A stretch of 56,875 nucleotides of DNA from Hydrogenimonas sp. (GTDB lineage Bacteria; Campylobacterota; Campylobacteria; Campylobacterales; Hydrogenimonadaceae), in NCBI GenBank assembly GCA_015490295.1, contig WFYC01000019.1, positions 1 through 56,875 on the forward strand, written 5' to 3'. This document shows positions 9,407-17,761 of this stretch, in pieces. Numbering within the stretch: position 1 is the first letter of the stretch; each line of letters starts with the position of its first letter. Made by a program: the position numbers and the translations under genes. The notes under the pieces were generated by a model. The model had not been told where the DNA came from and made no database searches. It saw nothing but the letters and a program-made list of their open reading frames with translations.

Positions 9407-11112
9407 GAACCCTCCTTATTGATCTTGCCGGCCGCACTCTGCTCCAGCTCGTTCTCATCACGGATCAGGGCACTTATCAGTGCCGCGAATTCGTCTGTTT
9501 TATCCTCGGCCATCTCTTTGATCTTTTCTAGCAATATATCATATTTGAGTTCATCTTCGCTGAACTCTTCGGTAAGGCCAAGCTGCTCCTCCACTTTCTT
9601 GCGCATCTCCGTAAACTTCTCCGTCAGCGACTCATGCTCCTCCTCGCCAAGGCTGAGAACCGGCTCCCCTTCCGTCGTCTCCTGTGTCGGAATCTCCATC
9701 ATTCGTTCACTGAACGGAACGATGACTTTTTTATAGAAGAAAAAGAGAACCAGAGCCAGCAGAAGATATTTCAGTATCGGGACTACCGGCTCTATGTAGG
9801 AGTAGAATGTCGAAACAGCCGACCTATAGGCATCCGGTGTCATCTGCTTCGCTACCGATTCAAACTTGAAATTGGAGACACTCACTTCATCTCCGCGGTT
9901 TTTATTGAAGCCGATCGCCTGTTTTACGAGTGAAGCGATTTTGTCCAGCTCCTCGGGAGTTCTGGGTGTATACTCCATATCTCCGTTTTCGGACGGAATA
10001 TATTTGCCGTCGACCACTACGGCGGCCGTTACACGTTTGATGATAGCGAACGGACCTTTGATATTTGAAACGGTCTTTGAAATCTCATAGTTTGTGGTCG
10101 TTGTAGACTTCTGGTATTTCTCCTTTTGGGAAGAGGACTCTATTCCCTGAACAGGGCCGATATTGCTTACTGCACCCGGAACTCCTCCGGTCTGCGCCGG
10201 AGCCGCACCCTCTTTTTTCTCCTCCATGCTCTGTTCGCTTCTGACCACGTTTTCAGGGTCGTACCGCTCTTCTACACTCTCTCTTTGGGCAAAATCGAAA
10301 TCGATCGTCACCTTTGCGACAACTCTATCTTTGGAACCGATAAAAGGCGCAAGAATATTTACAATCTTTCTCTCGTACGCGGACTCGTAACGGTTCTTAT
10401 ACTCTATCTGAAGCTTGGCTAGCTCTCCGTCGACACCATCTTCACCGGCTTCGCTGAGCGGCTCTCCGTATTCGTTGACCACTTTTACATTTTGGGGAGA
10501 AAGATTGGCAACCGCAGCAGCCACTATATTTTTTATACCGGCTATCTGCTTTCTGGTAAGACGCATTCCTTCCGCAGTTTTTACTACTACCGAAGCACTT
10601 GGGGGTGTGGACTTTGAGACAAATACACTCTCTTTGGGAAGTGCAAGATGCACCGATGCGCTCTCAATTGGTTGAAGACTCTGAATCGTCCGGGAGAGCT
10701 CACCTTCCAACGCCCTCAAAAATTTTACTTTCTGATCAAAATCTGTAGATCCGAACTGCTGTGTATCGAATAGTTCGAATCCGACATGGCTCTCTTTTGG
10801 AATTCCCTGCGATGCGACATTGATTCTGACTCTATAGACCTTGTCACGCGGTACTTCTATAACACCGTCTTTCGGAATCTTGTAGGGAACACCCTCTTTT
10901 TCGAGCTCCTGTATCACAAGCGCGGCATCCTTGCTACTCAGGTGATCGAACAAAACGGCATAGTCGGCGTTTCGGGAAGAGGATGTGTAAAGAACCAGAA
11001 AGACGATAAAACCGATTACGGCGAGCAGCGTCCCGAGGATAACGAGCTTTTGTGCGCGGTTTAGCCGCTCATAGAGACGGGTAAGCTGTGTTGCCAGATC
11101 TTTGAAATTCAT
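9403..11112 (-). CDS. fliF: flagellar MS-ring protein FliF
   Basis: Forms the MS ring of the basal body in the inner membrane. The 569-residue protein has a transmembrane segment near residues 25-47, ring-building motifs with the YscJ-like domain (EGELSRTIQSL, ASVHLALP), a second membrane segment near 445-465, and an acidic C-terminal tail that binds FliG. The order fliF-fliG-fliH is the expected early flagellar order; its ATG overlaps the hisC stop (ATGA). Confidence 0.96.
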   Translation of the reverse strand: MNFKDLATQLTRLYERLNRAQKLVILGTLLAVIGFIVFLVLYTSSSRNADYAVLFDHLSSKDAALVIQELEKEGVPYKIPKDGVIEVPRDKVYRVRINVASQGIPKESHVGFELFDTQQFGSTDFDQKVKFLRALEGELSRTIQSLQPIESASVHLALPKESVFVSKSTPPSASVVVKTAEGMRLTRKQIAGIKNIVAAAVANLSPQNVKVVNEYGEPLSEAGEDGVDGELAKLQIEYKNRYESAYERKIVNILAPFIGSKDRVVAKVTIDFDFAQRESVEERYDPENVVRSEQSMEEKKEGAAPAQTGGVPGAVSNIGPVQGIESSSQKEKYQKSTTTTNYEISKTVSNIKGPFAIIKRVTAAVVVDGKYIPSENGDMEYTPRTPEELDKIASLVKQAIGFNKNRGDEVSVSNFKFESVAKQMTPDAYRSAVSTFYSYIEPVVPILKYLLLALVLFFFYKKVIVPFSERMMEIPTQETTEGEPVLSLGEEEHESLTEKFTEMRKKVEEQLGLTEEFSEDELKYDILLEKIKEMAEDKTDEFAALISALIRDENELEQSAAGKINKEGS

Positions 11113-12218
11113 TTTTCCCCACTATCGAGCAGTTGCTCCATCTCTTCGAAAAAGCGGAGATTCTCTTCCGGCTTTCCGATCGTGATTCGTATGGCATTGA
11201 TACCGTAGCCTTTCAGATCCCTGACGATGATTCCCCTGCGAAGCAGCGCATCACTGAGCTCTGTAGAGTCGGTCACACCTTCGAGTAGATAGGTTACGAA
11301 GTTCGTATAGCTATCTATCACCCCTATGCCGAACTTTTCGGCAAAAGCTTCGTACTCCTTCATCTGCTCGAAACAGCTTTTGAGTGTCATCCGAACGAAC
11401 TCCTCATCCGCAAGTGCAGCTTCCGCGGCTATCAGGCTTAGAGTCGTCACGTTAAACGGGGGGCGCAGCTTGTAGAGTCCTTTGATGATATCCTCATCCG
11501 CAATACCGTAACCGACACGCATACCGCCGAGGCCATATGCTTTCGAAAAGGTCCCCAGATAGAGAAGATGGGGAAATTTCGCTATCATGGCTGCGGGATC
11601 GAGCGCTTTCGAGCCATCTTTGTAAGCCGCATACTCCTGGTAGGCTCCGTCGAGCACAATCAGGGTATCGCGATCTATCGCGTCTATGAAGTTCTCTATA
11701 TCGACTCTGTCGAGGCAGTCTCCGGTCGGGTTGTTCGGAGCGCAGACAAAGATTATCTCCGGTTCATGCTCTCTGTAAAGATCGAACATGACATCGAGAT
11801 CGTGGGCCACTCCCGGTGCCTTGATAATAGAGGCGCCGCACTGAGATGCGTATATCTGGTACATGGCGAAAGTTATCTCGCTCTGCAGAATCTTCGCTCC
11901 GCCGTAAAGTTTCGCTCTGCATGCCAGTTCGATCACCTGGTCGCTGCCGGCACCGATAATCAGATTGCTGTTCTCAACCCCGAAACGGCCGGCAAGTGCA
12001 CTTTTCAAACCTCTCATCGTATCGTCCGGGTAGCGGAACATCAGCTCTGCAGCCTTTCGCACCGCTTCCTCCGCTTTGGGGCTGCATCCATACGGGTTTT
12101 CATTGGAGGCGAGCTTGATGATCTGAGACGGCTCTATGCCGAACTCTCGCACGACGAGCTCTATAGGCTTGCCGGGCTCGTAAGTTTTGAGGTGCTCGAT
12201 AACCGGATTGAATTTCAT
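11109..12218 (-). CDS. hisC: histidinol-phosphate/aromatic aminotransferase
   Basis: Class II PLP aminotransferase of 369 residues. The cofactor lysine lies in TFSKAYGLGG, with NPTGD and SNENPYGCSP substrate and PLP contacts. HisC transaminates imidazole-acetol phosphate in histidine synthesis; its position directly after pheA suggests that it also makes phenylalanine or tyrosine from the keto acid. It is 8 bp after pheA and overlaps fliF by 4 bp, joining amino-acid and flagellar genes in one transcript. Confidence 0.92.
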   Translation of the reverse strand: MKFNPVIEHLKTYEPGKPIELVVREFGIEPSQIIKLASNENPYGCSPKAEEAVRKAAELMFRYPDDTMRGLKSALAGRFGVENSNLIIGAGSDQVIELACRAKLYGGAKILQSEITFAMYQIYASQCGASIIKAPGVAHDLDVMFDLYREHEPEIIFVCAPNNPTGDCLDRVDIENFIDAIDRDTLIVLDGAYQEYAAYKDGSKALDPAAMIAKFPHLLYLGTFSKAYGLGGMRVGYGIADEDIIKGLYKLRPPFNVTTLSLIAAEAALADEEFVRMTLKSCFEQMKEYEAFAEKFGIGVIDSYTNFVTYLLEGVTDSTELSDALLRRGIIVRDLKGYGINAIRITIGKPEENLRFFEEMEQLLDSGEK

Positions 12219-12226
12219 TCTATTCC

Positions 12227-13288
12227 TTAACCGTTCTGGACGTAGCTGCCCAGATATTTGATCTCTTCTTGATGCTTAAGCAGAACCTTCTTGATGGCCG
12301 GCTCATCCTTATGACCCTCGAAATCGATGTAAAACCAGTAGTCGAACTCCGCCTCCGAAGATGCAGGCCTGCTTTCGATCTTTTTGAGGTTGATGCCTGC
12401 ATCATGAAAACTCCGCAGAAACTCGTAAAGACTTCCGGGTCTGTCCGAAAGCTTTGCGAGTATGGAAGTCTTGTCCGATCCGCTCGGCTCGTTTTCGAAG
12501 TCGCTCAGAATAATGAAGCGGGTTCTGTTCCTGTGGTTGTCCTCTATATTTTCGAACATGACCGGCACCTTGTAGAGCTTGGCCGCGATGTGTGAACAGA
12601 TAGCCGCACTCTCACTGTCGTTCGCGGCCAGTCTTGCTGCTTTGGCTGTCGATTCGACCGGAACGTACTCTATGGTGTCGAGCTCATGTTCGAGCAGAAA
12701 GCTTCTGCACTGGTTGAATGCGATATCTTTGGAGTATATCCTCTTTACCTGATACAGATGCTGCGCTTTGGTAACGAAAGAGTGGTGTATGGGCAGGTAG
12801 AGCTCGGCCACTATTTTAAGATCGCTCTTGGCCAGCTCGTCGAGCGTCTCGCCGACGAAGCCGTTCGTATTGTTCTCTATCGGAACCACGGCAAAACGGG
12901 CCCTGTCGGCATGGACCGCTTTGAAAACGGCCGGAATCGAGTGTAGGGGGATATATTCGCTCATCGCGCCGAAACGGTTTTCCGCAGCCTGATGCGTAAA
13001 ACTTCCTTCGGGGCCGAGGTATGCAACACGTTGCGGCTGTTCGAAATTTCTGGCGACCGCGAATATCTCCAGAAATATCGCTTCTATCGCCGCCTCCGTA
13101 AGCGGTCCGCCATTTTTTTCTACCAGTCTCTTTATTATCGCCTTCTCACGCTCCGGCCTGTAGATAGATGCTCCTGTTCTATGCTTGAGTTCACCGACTT
13201 TCTGGACAACGCTTATGCGCCTGTTGAGCAGCTCCAGCAGCCTGTCGTCTATCTCGTCGATCTGCTTTCTTAGCTCTTCAAGGCTCAT
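12227..13288 (-). CDS. pheA: chorismate mutase/prephenate dehydratase (P-protein)
   Basis: Bifunctional enzyme turning chorismate through prephenate into phenylpyruvate. A chorismate mutase helix (LEELRKQIDEIDDRLL) fills residues 1-80, followed by the dehydratase domain (GPEGSFTHQA; ESTAKAA) and a C-terminal ACT domain for feedback by phenylalanine (RPGSLYEFL; ESRP). I start it at the ATG at 13288, which overlaps the HAD gene stop as ATGA and has AGAGGTG in front, rather than 10 codons upstream. That gives 353 residues. Confidence 0.95.
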   Translation of the reverse strand: MSLEELRKQIDEIDDRLLELLNRRISVVQKVGELKHRTGASIYRPEREKAIIKRLVEKNGGPLTEAAIEAIFLEIFAVARNFEQPQRVAYLGPEGSFTHQAAENRFGAMSEYIPLHSIPAVFKAVHADRARFAVVPIENNTNGFVGETLDELAKSDLKIVAELYLPIHHSFVTKAQHLYQVKRIYSKDIAFNQCRSFLLEHELDTIEYVPVESTAKAARLAANDSESAAICSHIAAKLYKVPVMFENIEDNHRNRTRFIILSDFENEPSGSDKTSILAKLSDRPGSLYEFLRSFHDAGINLKKIESRPASSEAEFDYWFYIDFEGHKDEPAIKKVLLKHQEEIKYLGSYVQNG

Positions 13289-14085
13289 GCGGCACCTCTT
13301 TCGTAAGATTTGAACCACTCACGCACATCGGCGCAGATCCATTCCGGCTCGACCTGCTTCAACTGCCCCTCCACCTCTTCTACCGAGGCTACCTTTCCGC
13401 TAAGAACCAGTGCGGTGCGCATCCCCATCTCTTTGGCCCCCTTTAGATCTCCGACCAGATCGTCGCTGATCATTACGACACTCTCGGGCTCTATGGAGCC
13501 CTCCTGCGCTTTCAATCTGCGCATCGCCTCGCTGTAAAAGCCGGTGCTTGGTTTTCCCACAACGCCATACCCGCACCCTGTAGCGAAAGAGAGCATCTTA
13601 AGCAGTGCCCCGACACCCGGATACCTGCGGCCGTTTTTGGAGTATAGAGAAGTTTCATGCATGCCGACCAGTTTCGCCCCGCCCAGAAGCGCTTCTATCA
13701 TCGTCGAAAACTCATCGTTGCAAAAATCCTCTTTAATACCGACAAGCACGGCTTCCGGAGACTCATATTCGAGTCTGTAGCCGCGCTGGTGCAGCACTCT
13801 CAAAAAAGGTTCCGTCCCGTAGGCGGCAACCGGGCACGGCGGTAATGTTTCTTCAAGTACCATAAGGGGGTCCAGATACTGATCATCCGTGAAATCGAAA
13901 CCAAGACCCCTCAGGTATGACCGAAACTCCATACTCTCCATCTTGGTATTGTTGGTTACAAGAAGAAAAGGGAACCCTCTCTTTCTCAAAGATGCGATCA
14001 CCTCCAAAGAGCCGGCAATCGGTTTTTTGTCGATATCGTCGATCAGTGTTCCCTGCACATCGATCATAAACCCTTTTATAGGCAC
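13285..14085 (-). CDS. HAD-superfamily IIA phosphatase-like protein
   Basis: A 266-residue HAD hydrolase of subfamily IIA (NagD/LHPP/HDHD2-like). Motif I reads DVQGTL: the nucleophile Asp9 is present but the usual general-acid Asp at +2 is Gln11. Motif II (TNNT), the motif III lysine (GKPST) and motif IV (SDDLVGD) are intact. It overlaps lysA by 10 bp and pheA by 4 bp, as its counterpart does in Campylobacter. The substrate is unknown; a phosphatase role in amino-acid metabolism is only guilt by association. Confidence 0.85.
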   Translation of the reverse strand: MPIKGFMIDVQGTLIDDIDKKPIAGSLEVIASLRKRGFPFLLVTNNTKMESMEFRSYLRGLGFDFTDDQYLDPLMVLEETLPPCPVAAYGTEPFLRVLHQRGYRLEYESPEAVLVGIKEDFCNDEFSTMIEALLGGAKLVGMHETSLYSKNGRRYPGVGALLKMLSFATGCGYGVVGKPSTGFYSEAMRRLKAQEGSIEPESVVMISDDLVGDLKGAKEMGMRTALVLSGKVASVEEVEGQLKQVEPEWICADVREWFKSYERGAA

Positions 14086-15278
14086 ATCTTCTCCAGTCTG
14101 ATTAGATCTTCGAAACTCTCTTTCGCTCTTATGCAGCGCTCCTTGCCGTCTACGATAGCCACTTCGGCCGGTCTGGGGCGTGTGTTGTAGTTGCTTGCCA
14201 TGACGAAACCGTAGGCCCCGGCACTATGCACTATTACCAGATCGCCGGGTTCGGTTGCAGGCAGCATACGACTTTTCGCGAAGAAATCGCCGCTTTCGCA
14301 TACCGGACCGACCAGATCGGCTTCGCTGCACGCACCGCTTTTTCCCAGCACCTCCACCCTATGGTAGGCGTTGTATAGGCTTGGGCGCAAAAGGTCGTTC
14401 ATGCCGCCGTCGACGATAATGAACCTTTTGCCCTCGTTGACCTTTTCGTATAGTACACGTGTCAGGAAAAAGCCGCTGTTTCCGACCATGAAGCGACCCG
14501 GCTCGCAGACGACCGTGACATCGAGTCCGTGCAGAACCGAAAAGATCGCCTGCGCGTAATCGTAAGGCTCTATCGTCTTCTCATCATCATAGACGATTCC
14601 GATTCCGCCGCCCACATCGAAAAAACGGATATCGATCTTTATGGCCTTCAGGCTGCGAACGAGATCGGCGACGATCGCGGCAGCCTCTTTTATAGGCTCC
14701 AGTTCCGTAAGCTGGGAGCCGATATGAAAATGTACCCCTACAGGGTCGAGGTGCGCAGAGTTGTTGGCGCGTATGTACATACGCTTGGCGGTTTCGAGAT
14801 CGACTCCGAATTTGTTTTCGTGCAGTCCGGTCGATATATACGGATGCGTCTTAGGGTCTATATTCGGATTCACCCTGATACTTATTCGAGCTTGTCTGCC
14901 GATCTTTTCCGCAATCTCTTCGACGCGCTCCATCTCCGCTTCGCTCTCCAGGTTCAGAAGCAGAATATCCTCTCTCAGAGCCTCTTCGATCTCGTCGTCG
15001 CGCTTGCCTACCCCGCTGAAGATTATTTTGTATTTGGGAATACCGGAGATCAGCGCTCTGCGAACTTCGCCTATCGATACACAGTCGGCACCGGAGCCGA
15101 GTTCGGCAAGGTGTGAAATCACTGAGAGGTTGGAGTTTGCCTTGACGGCATAGCTTATGAGAGATTTCCTTCCCGAGAAGGCTTTTTTCAGCTCTTCGTA
15201 CTGTCTTGTTATATGAGCGAAGTCATATACATACAGCGGTGTGTCATATTTCTCTGCAAGGACTTTGAAGTCGATCAA
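14076..15278 (-). CDS. lysA: diaminopimelate decarboxylase
   Basis: PLP enzyme making lysine from meso-diaminopimelate, the last step of lysine synthesis. The 400-residue fold-III protein has the PLP lysine K46 in SYAVKANSN, HIGSQ, the GGGIGI phosphate loop, CEPGR and the second-subunit CESGD. The start is a TTG at 15278, judged by alignment with the usual N-terminus (DFKVLAEKYDTPLYVYD); no strong ribosome-binding site precedes it. A 21-bp palindrome lies about 110 bp upstream. Confidence 0.94.
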   Translation of the reverse strand: MIDFKVLAEKYDTPLYVYDFAHITRQYEELKKAFSGRKSLISYAVKANSNLSVISHLAELGSGADCVSIGEVRRALISGIPKYKIIFSGVGKRDDEIEEALREDILLLNLESEAEMERVEEIAEKIGRQARISIRVNPNIDPKTHPYISTGLHENKFGVDLETAKRMYIRANNSAHLDPVGVHFHIGSQLTELEPIKEAAAIVADLVRSLKAIKIDIRFFDVGGGIGIVYDDEKTIEPYDYAQAIFSVLHGLDVTVVCEPGRFMVGNSGFFLTRVLYEKVNEGKRFIIVDGGMNDLLRPSLYNAYHRVEVLGKSGACSEADLVGPVCESGDFFAKSRMLPATEPGDLVIVHSAGAYGFVMASNYNTRPRPAEVAIVDGKERCIRAKESFEDLIRLEKMCL

Positions 15279-15385
15279 GAAAGGGCCTTTTATTGAAAAT
15301 TTTTCTATACTGAATAACGGATATTACGCTATTCCGGTTAAAACCCGAAATTTGTGGGCTGGCTTGCCCATCATCCCCCTGAATC

Positions 15386-15406
15386 TTCGAAATCTCAGAT
15401 TTCGAA
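15386..15406. repeat. 21-bp palindrome between lysA and the LptF/G gene
   Basis: Two 10-bp arms (TTCGAAATCT and its exact reverse complement) around one central C. It sits in the 235-bp gap downstream of the permease gene and upstream of lysA. The near absence of a loop favours a protein-binding operator over an RNA hairpin, although a shorter hairpin would also form. Nothing else definite is seen in this gap. Confidence 0.5.
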
Positions 15407-15513
15407 AATAAGATTACAAAAAGGGATAATATCAGGATTTTACGTAAATATGGGTATTTTATCAAAAAATCGTTAAAGTAGAGATTTCACCCGGAATATG
15501 GCACCATTTCAGA

Positions 15514-16575
15514 CTATCTGGCAGTCCTGAACATATAGCTGTAGAGCGCTCCTGCCGCAAGCAGAGCCGTCGCGGCAACCGTTCCGAGCTCCGGTACTAT
15601 TACGCCGCTCAAGCTTATACGGTAGAGAAGATATATGATTCCCCAGACAAAGAGGGTTGTTCCCGTCAGAACGAAAGAGACCAGCAGCAGGTTGGAGCTT
15701 CGAGCGTGCGGCGGTATGGAGAGGAAAAATATGATTACAAGAAACATGGCGAAAAAGGGTGAGACGACCATATAGTAGAGAATCGAGCGGACTTTCGATG
15801 TCTCCAGTTTCTGCGAAACGAGAAGATTGAGCGCATCGTAGGCATCCTGGATCGTGTAATATCTTTTTCCCTCGAAGACGGAAGTCAGAATTTTCGGTTT
15901 GAATCCTTCAAGTGTCTGAACATCCTTTTTATGCTCTATTTCAAGCCCTTGGGAAGAGAGCCCCTGTACGTGCGGTTTGGTCACTATCCTGGCATCGGCT
16001 ATAAGCCATCTGCTTCCGTCGAATCTGGCGCTTTTGCCGTAAATAATCTGCACAAGATCACCTTCGCGCATCCTGTATATGCGAATATCTTTCGCCTCTT
16101 TTTTTGATGGGATAAGCTGCGAGATATAGACGAAACTGTCATTGTATTTGACGAAGAGGTTGCGTGTAACGGTCAGGTTGTGCTTCTTTTGCATGAGTGC
16201 TTTAGCATAGAGTTCGGAGTTTACGAAAGTGGTAAAATGCAGAGCGATATAGAGCAGTGTCAATATGAACGAGACAAAGATAAAAGGTCGCAGGACCTCC
16301 TTTTTGGAGTATCCGAGAGCGTAGAAACTCACAAGAGCGTTCGACCGTATCAGTGCCATTTTGGCCACTATCATCGAAAGAACTAGCGCTATGGGAAACA
16401 GCAGGCTCAAAGCGTACGAGCCTTTGTAGAACATATACAGAATTTTTATATTGAACCCTGTCAGCTTGGAAGCGTTCTGCATATAGTCGAGACCTGCGAA
16501 GAAAAAGGCGAGTGCAAAAGCTATCATAAAGAAGTGGCGTATGTAGAGCAAGGAGATATAGCGGTACATTCTCAT
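15514..16575 (-). CDS. LptF/LptG-family permease (YjgP/YjgQ)
   Basis: Inner-membrane permease of the Lpt system that extracts lipopolysaccharide for export. The 353 residues show the family plan: transmembrane segments near 15-30, 50-75 and 95-115, a periplasmic beta-rich domain (about 120-250), then three segments near 265-350. The ATG overlaps the pth stop (ATGA). Sequence alone does not say whether it is LptF or LptG; the other Lpt subunits are not in the window. Confidence 0.85.
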   Translation of the reverse strand: MRMYRYISLLYIRHFFMIAFALAFFFAGLDYMQNASKLTGFNIKILYMFYKGSYALSLLFPIALVLSMIVAKMALIRSNALVSFYALGYSKKEVLRPFIFVSFILTLLYIALHFTTFVNSELYAKALMQKKHNLTVTRNLFVKYNDSFVYISQLIPSKKEAKDIRIYRMREGDLVQIIYGKSARFDGSRWLIADARIVTKPHVQGLSSQGLEIEHKKDVQTLEGFKPKILTSVFEGKRYYTIQDAYDALNLLVSQKLETSKVRSILYYMVVSPFFAMFLVIIFFLSIPPHARSSNLLLVSFVLTGTTLFVWGIIYLLYRISLSGVIVPELGTVAATALLAAGALYSYMFRTAR

Positions 16576-17144
16576 CTGTTTTTCCAGTCGCCGCTTTTGA
16601 CACTGTAGCGTGAAGCTACATAACCGAGAGTATGGCGCGTAAGCTCCAGGACCGCTTCCGCAGTATGCTCAATCCACTCCGGCAGCACTGCCATCTCTTC
16701 AGGAGTAAACGGGCTCAATACATAATCGGCCGTCTGGGACTTGTAGGCAGGTTTTCCTATTCCCATCCTTACACGTAGGTAACCGTTTCCGATGGCGGCA
16801 TCGATAGATTTGAGGCCGTTATGCCCACCGTTACCGCCGCCCTGCTTGAAACGGACCGATCCGAACGGCAGGTCGAGATCGTCGTGAATGACTACGATAC
16901 GCTCCAGTTCGACCTTGTAAAAGTGTTTTACCGCCTGTACGCTGATGCCGGAGCGGTTCATGAAAGTTGCAGGCTTAAGAAGAAGCAGGTTTGGTGTTTT
17001 GTAGAGCTCTCCGTGAAACGAAGAGGAGGATGCGGGGTGCGCCTGCACCTTCCGCAGCACTCTCTCGAGCGCGAGAAAACCTATGTTGTGGCGAGTCGCC
17101 TCATATTGAACACCTGGGTTCCCAAGGCCGACGACTAGCCACAC
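16572..17144 (-). CDS. pth: peptidyl-tRNA hydrolase
   Basis: Releases tRNA from peptidyl-tRNA dropped by ribosomes. The protein has 190 residues; catalytic His19 is in TRHNIGF and Asp88 in HDDLDLPFG, with KPATFMNRSG and GGHNGLKS, all conserved. It lies 9 bp after rplY and overlaps the LptF/G gene, in the order found in Campylobacter. Confidence 0.96.
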   Translation of the reverse strand: MWLVVGLGNPGVQYEATRHNIGFLALERVLRKVQAHPASSSSFHGELYKTPNLLLLKPATFMNRSGISVQAVKHFYKVELERIVVIHDDLDLPFGSVRFKQGGGNGGHNGLKSIDAAIGNGYLRVRMGIGKPAYKSQTADYVLSPFTPEEMAVLPEWIEHTAEAVLELTRHTLGYVASRYSVKSGDWKNR

Positions 17145-17153
17145 AGCAGACTC

Positions 17154-17690
17154 TTATTTCGCTTTGATAACCCCGACAACAGGTACTCGTCCGGCTACCA
17201 TGATCTTGTATTTGTCCGACTCCGGTATGTCTCTGACCAAGATGGCGTCTCCGACATCCAGATCGCTGACATCGAGAGTGAACGACTCGGGAATGTTCTC
17301 TATAGTCCCTTTAACCTTGATACGCTTTTTGGAGATAGCCAAAACGCCCTTGTTTTTGAGCCCTTTGGGTGTTCCGACCGTTTTTACCGGCACCATGTAG
17401 TGAGTCTCCACACCCGGCTGGGCGACCATCAGGTCTACATGCAGGATCTGGTCGGTCACGGGGTGAAGCTGATACTCCTGAATGACCACATCCATCTCTT
17501 TTCCTCCCACCTTTACGGGAAAGGCAAGCTTCTCTTTGTGGCGGACGGTTCTGATAAATTCACCCATCTTGAATGCGGCGTGAGTGTTCTCAAGCCCTTT
17601 TCCATAGATGTTGGCGATTAGATAACCATCTCGGCGAAGTTTTTTTGCATCGCTTTTGCCGATACTCTCTCTAACGATTCCTTCCAACAT
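17154..17690 (-). CDS. rplY: 50S ribosomal protein L25 (CTC/TL5 type)
   Basis: Binds 5S rRNA; the two-domain CTC form has an L25 domain plus a beta-rich C-terminal domain, as seen here ([19 protein letters not shown]). The ATG at 17690 (LEGIVRES) is preferred: an AAGGA site lies 8 nt before it, whereas a TTG 15 nt upstream has none. This gives 178 residues. It leads the run rplY-pth-LptF/G. Confidence 0.94.
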   Translation of the reverse strand: MLEGIVRESIGKSDAKKLRRDGYLIANIYGKGLENTHAAFKMGEFIRTVRHKEKLAFPVKVGGKEMDVVIQEYQLHPVTDQILHVDLMVAQPGVETHYMVPVKTVGTPKGLKNKGVLAISKKRIKVKGTIENIPESFTLDVSDLDVGDAILVRDIPESDKYKIMVAGRVPVVGVIKAK

Positions 17691-17761
17691 TGTTTTGTCC
17701 TTCAACAGAAATTATCAAGTACCGTAAGTACTTTAAGAGGCGAATTTTACCGAACTTCTGT

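Noticed and set aside
15244-15465. 73-codon minus-strand frame overlapping the lysA start
   Set aside because: It runs through the palindrome and into lysA in another frame, has no ribosome-binding site and no recognisable sequence.
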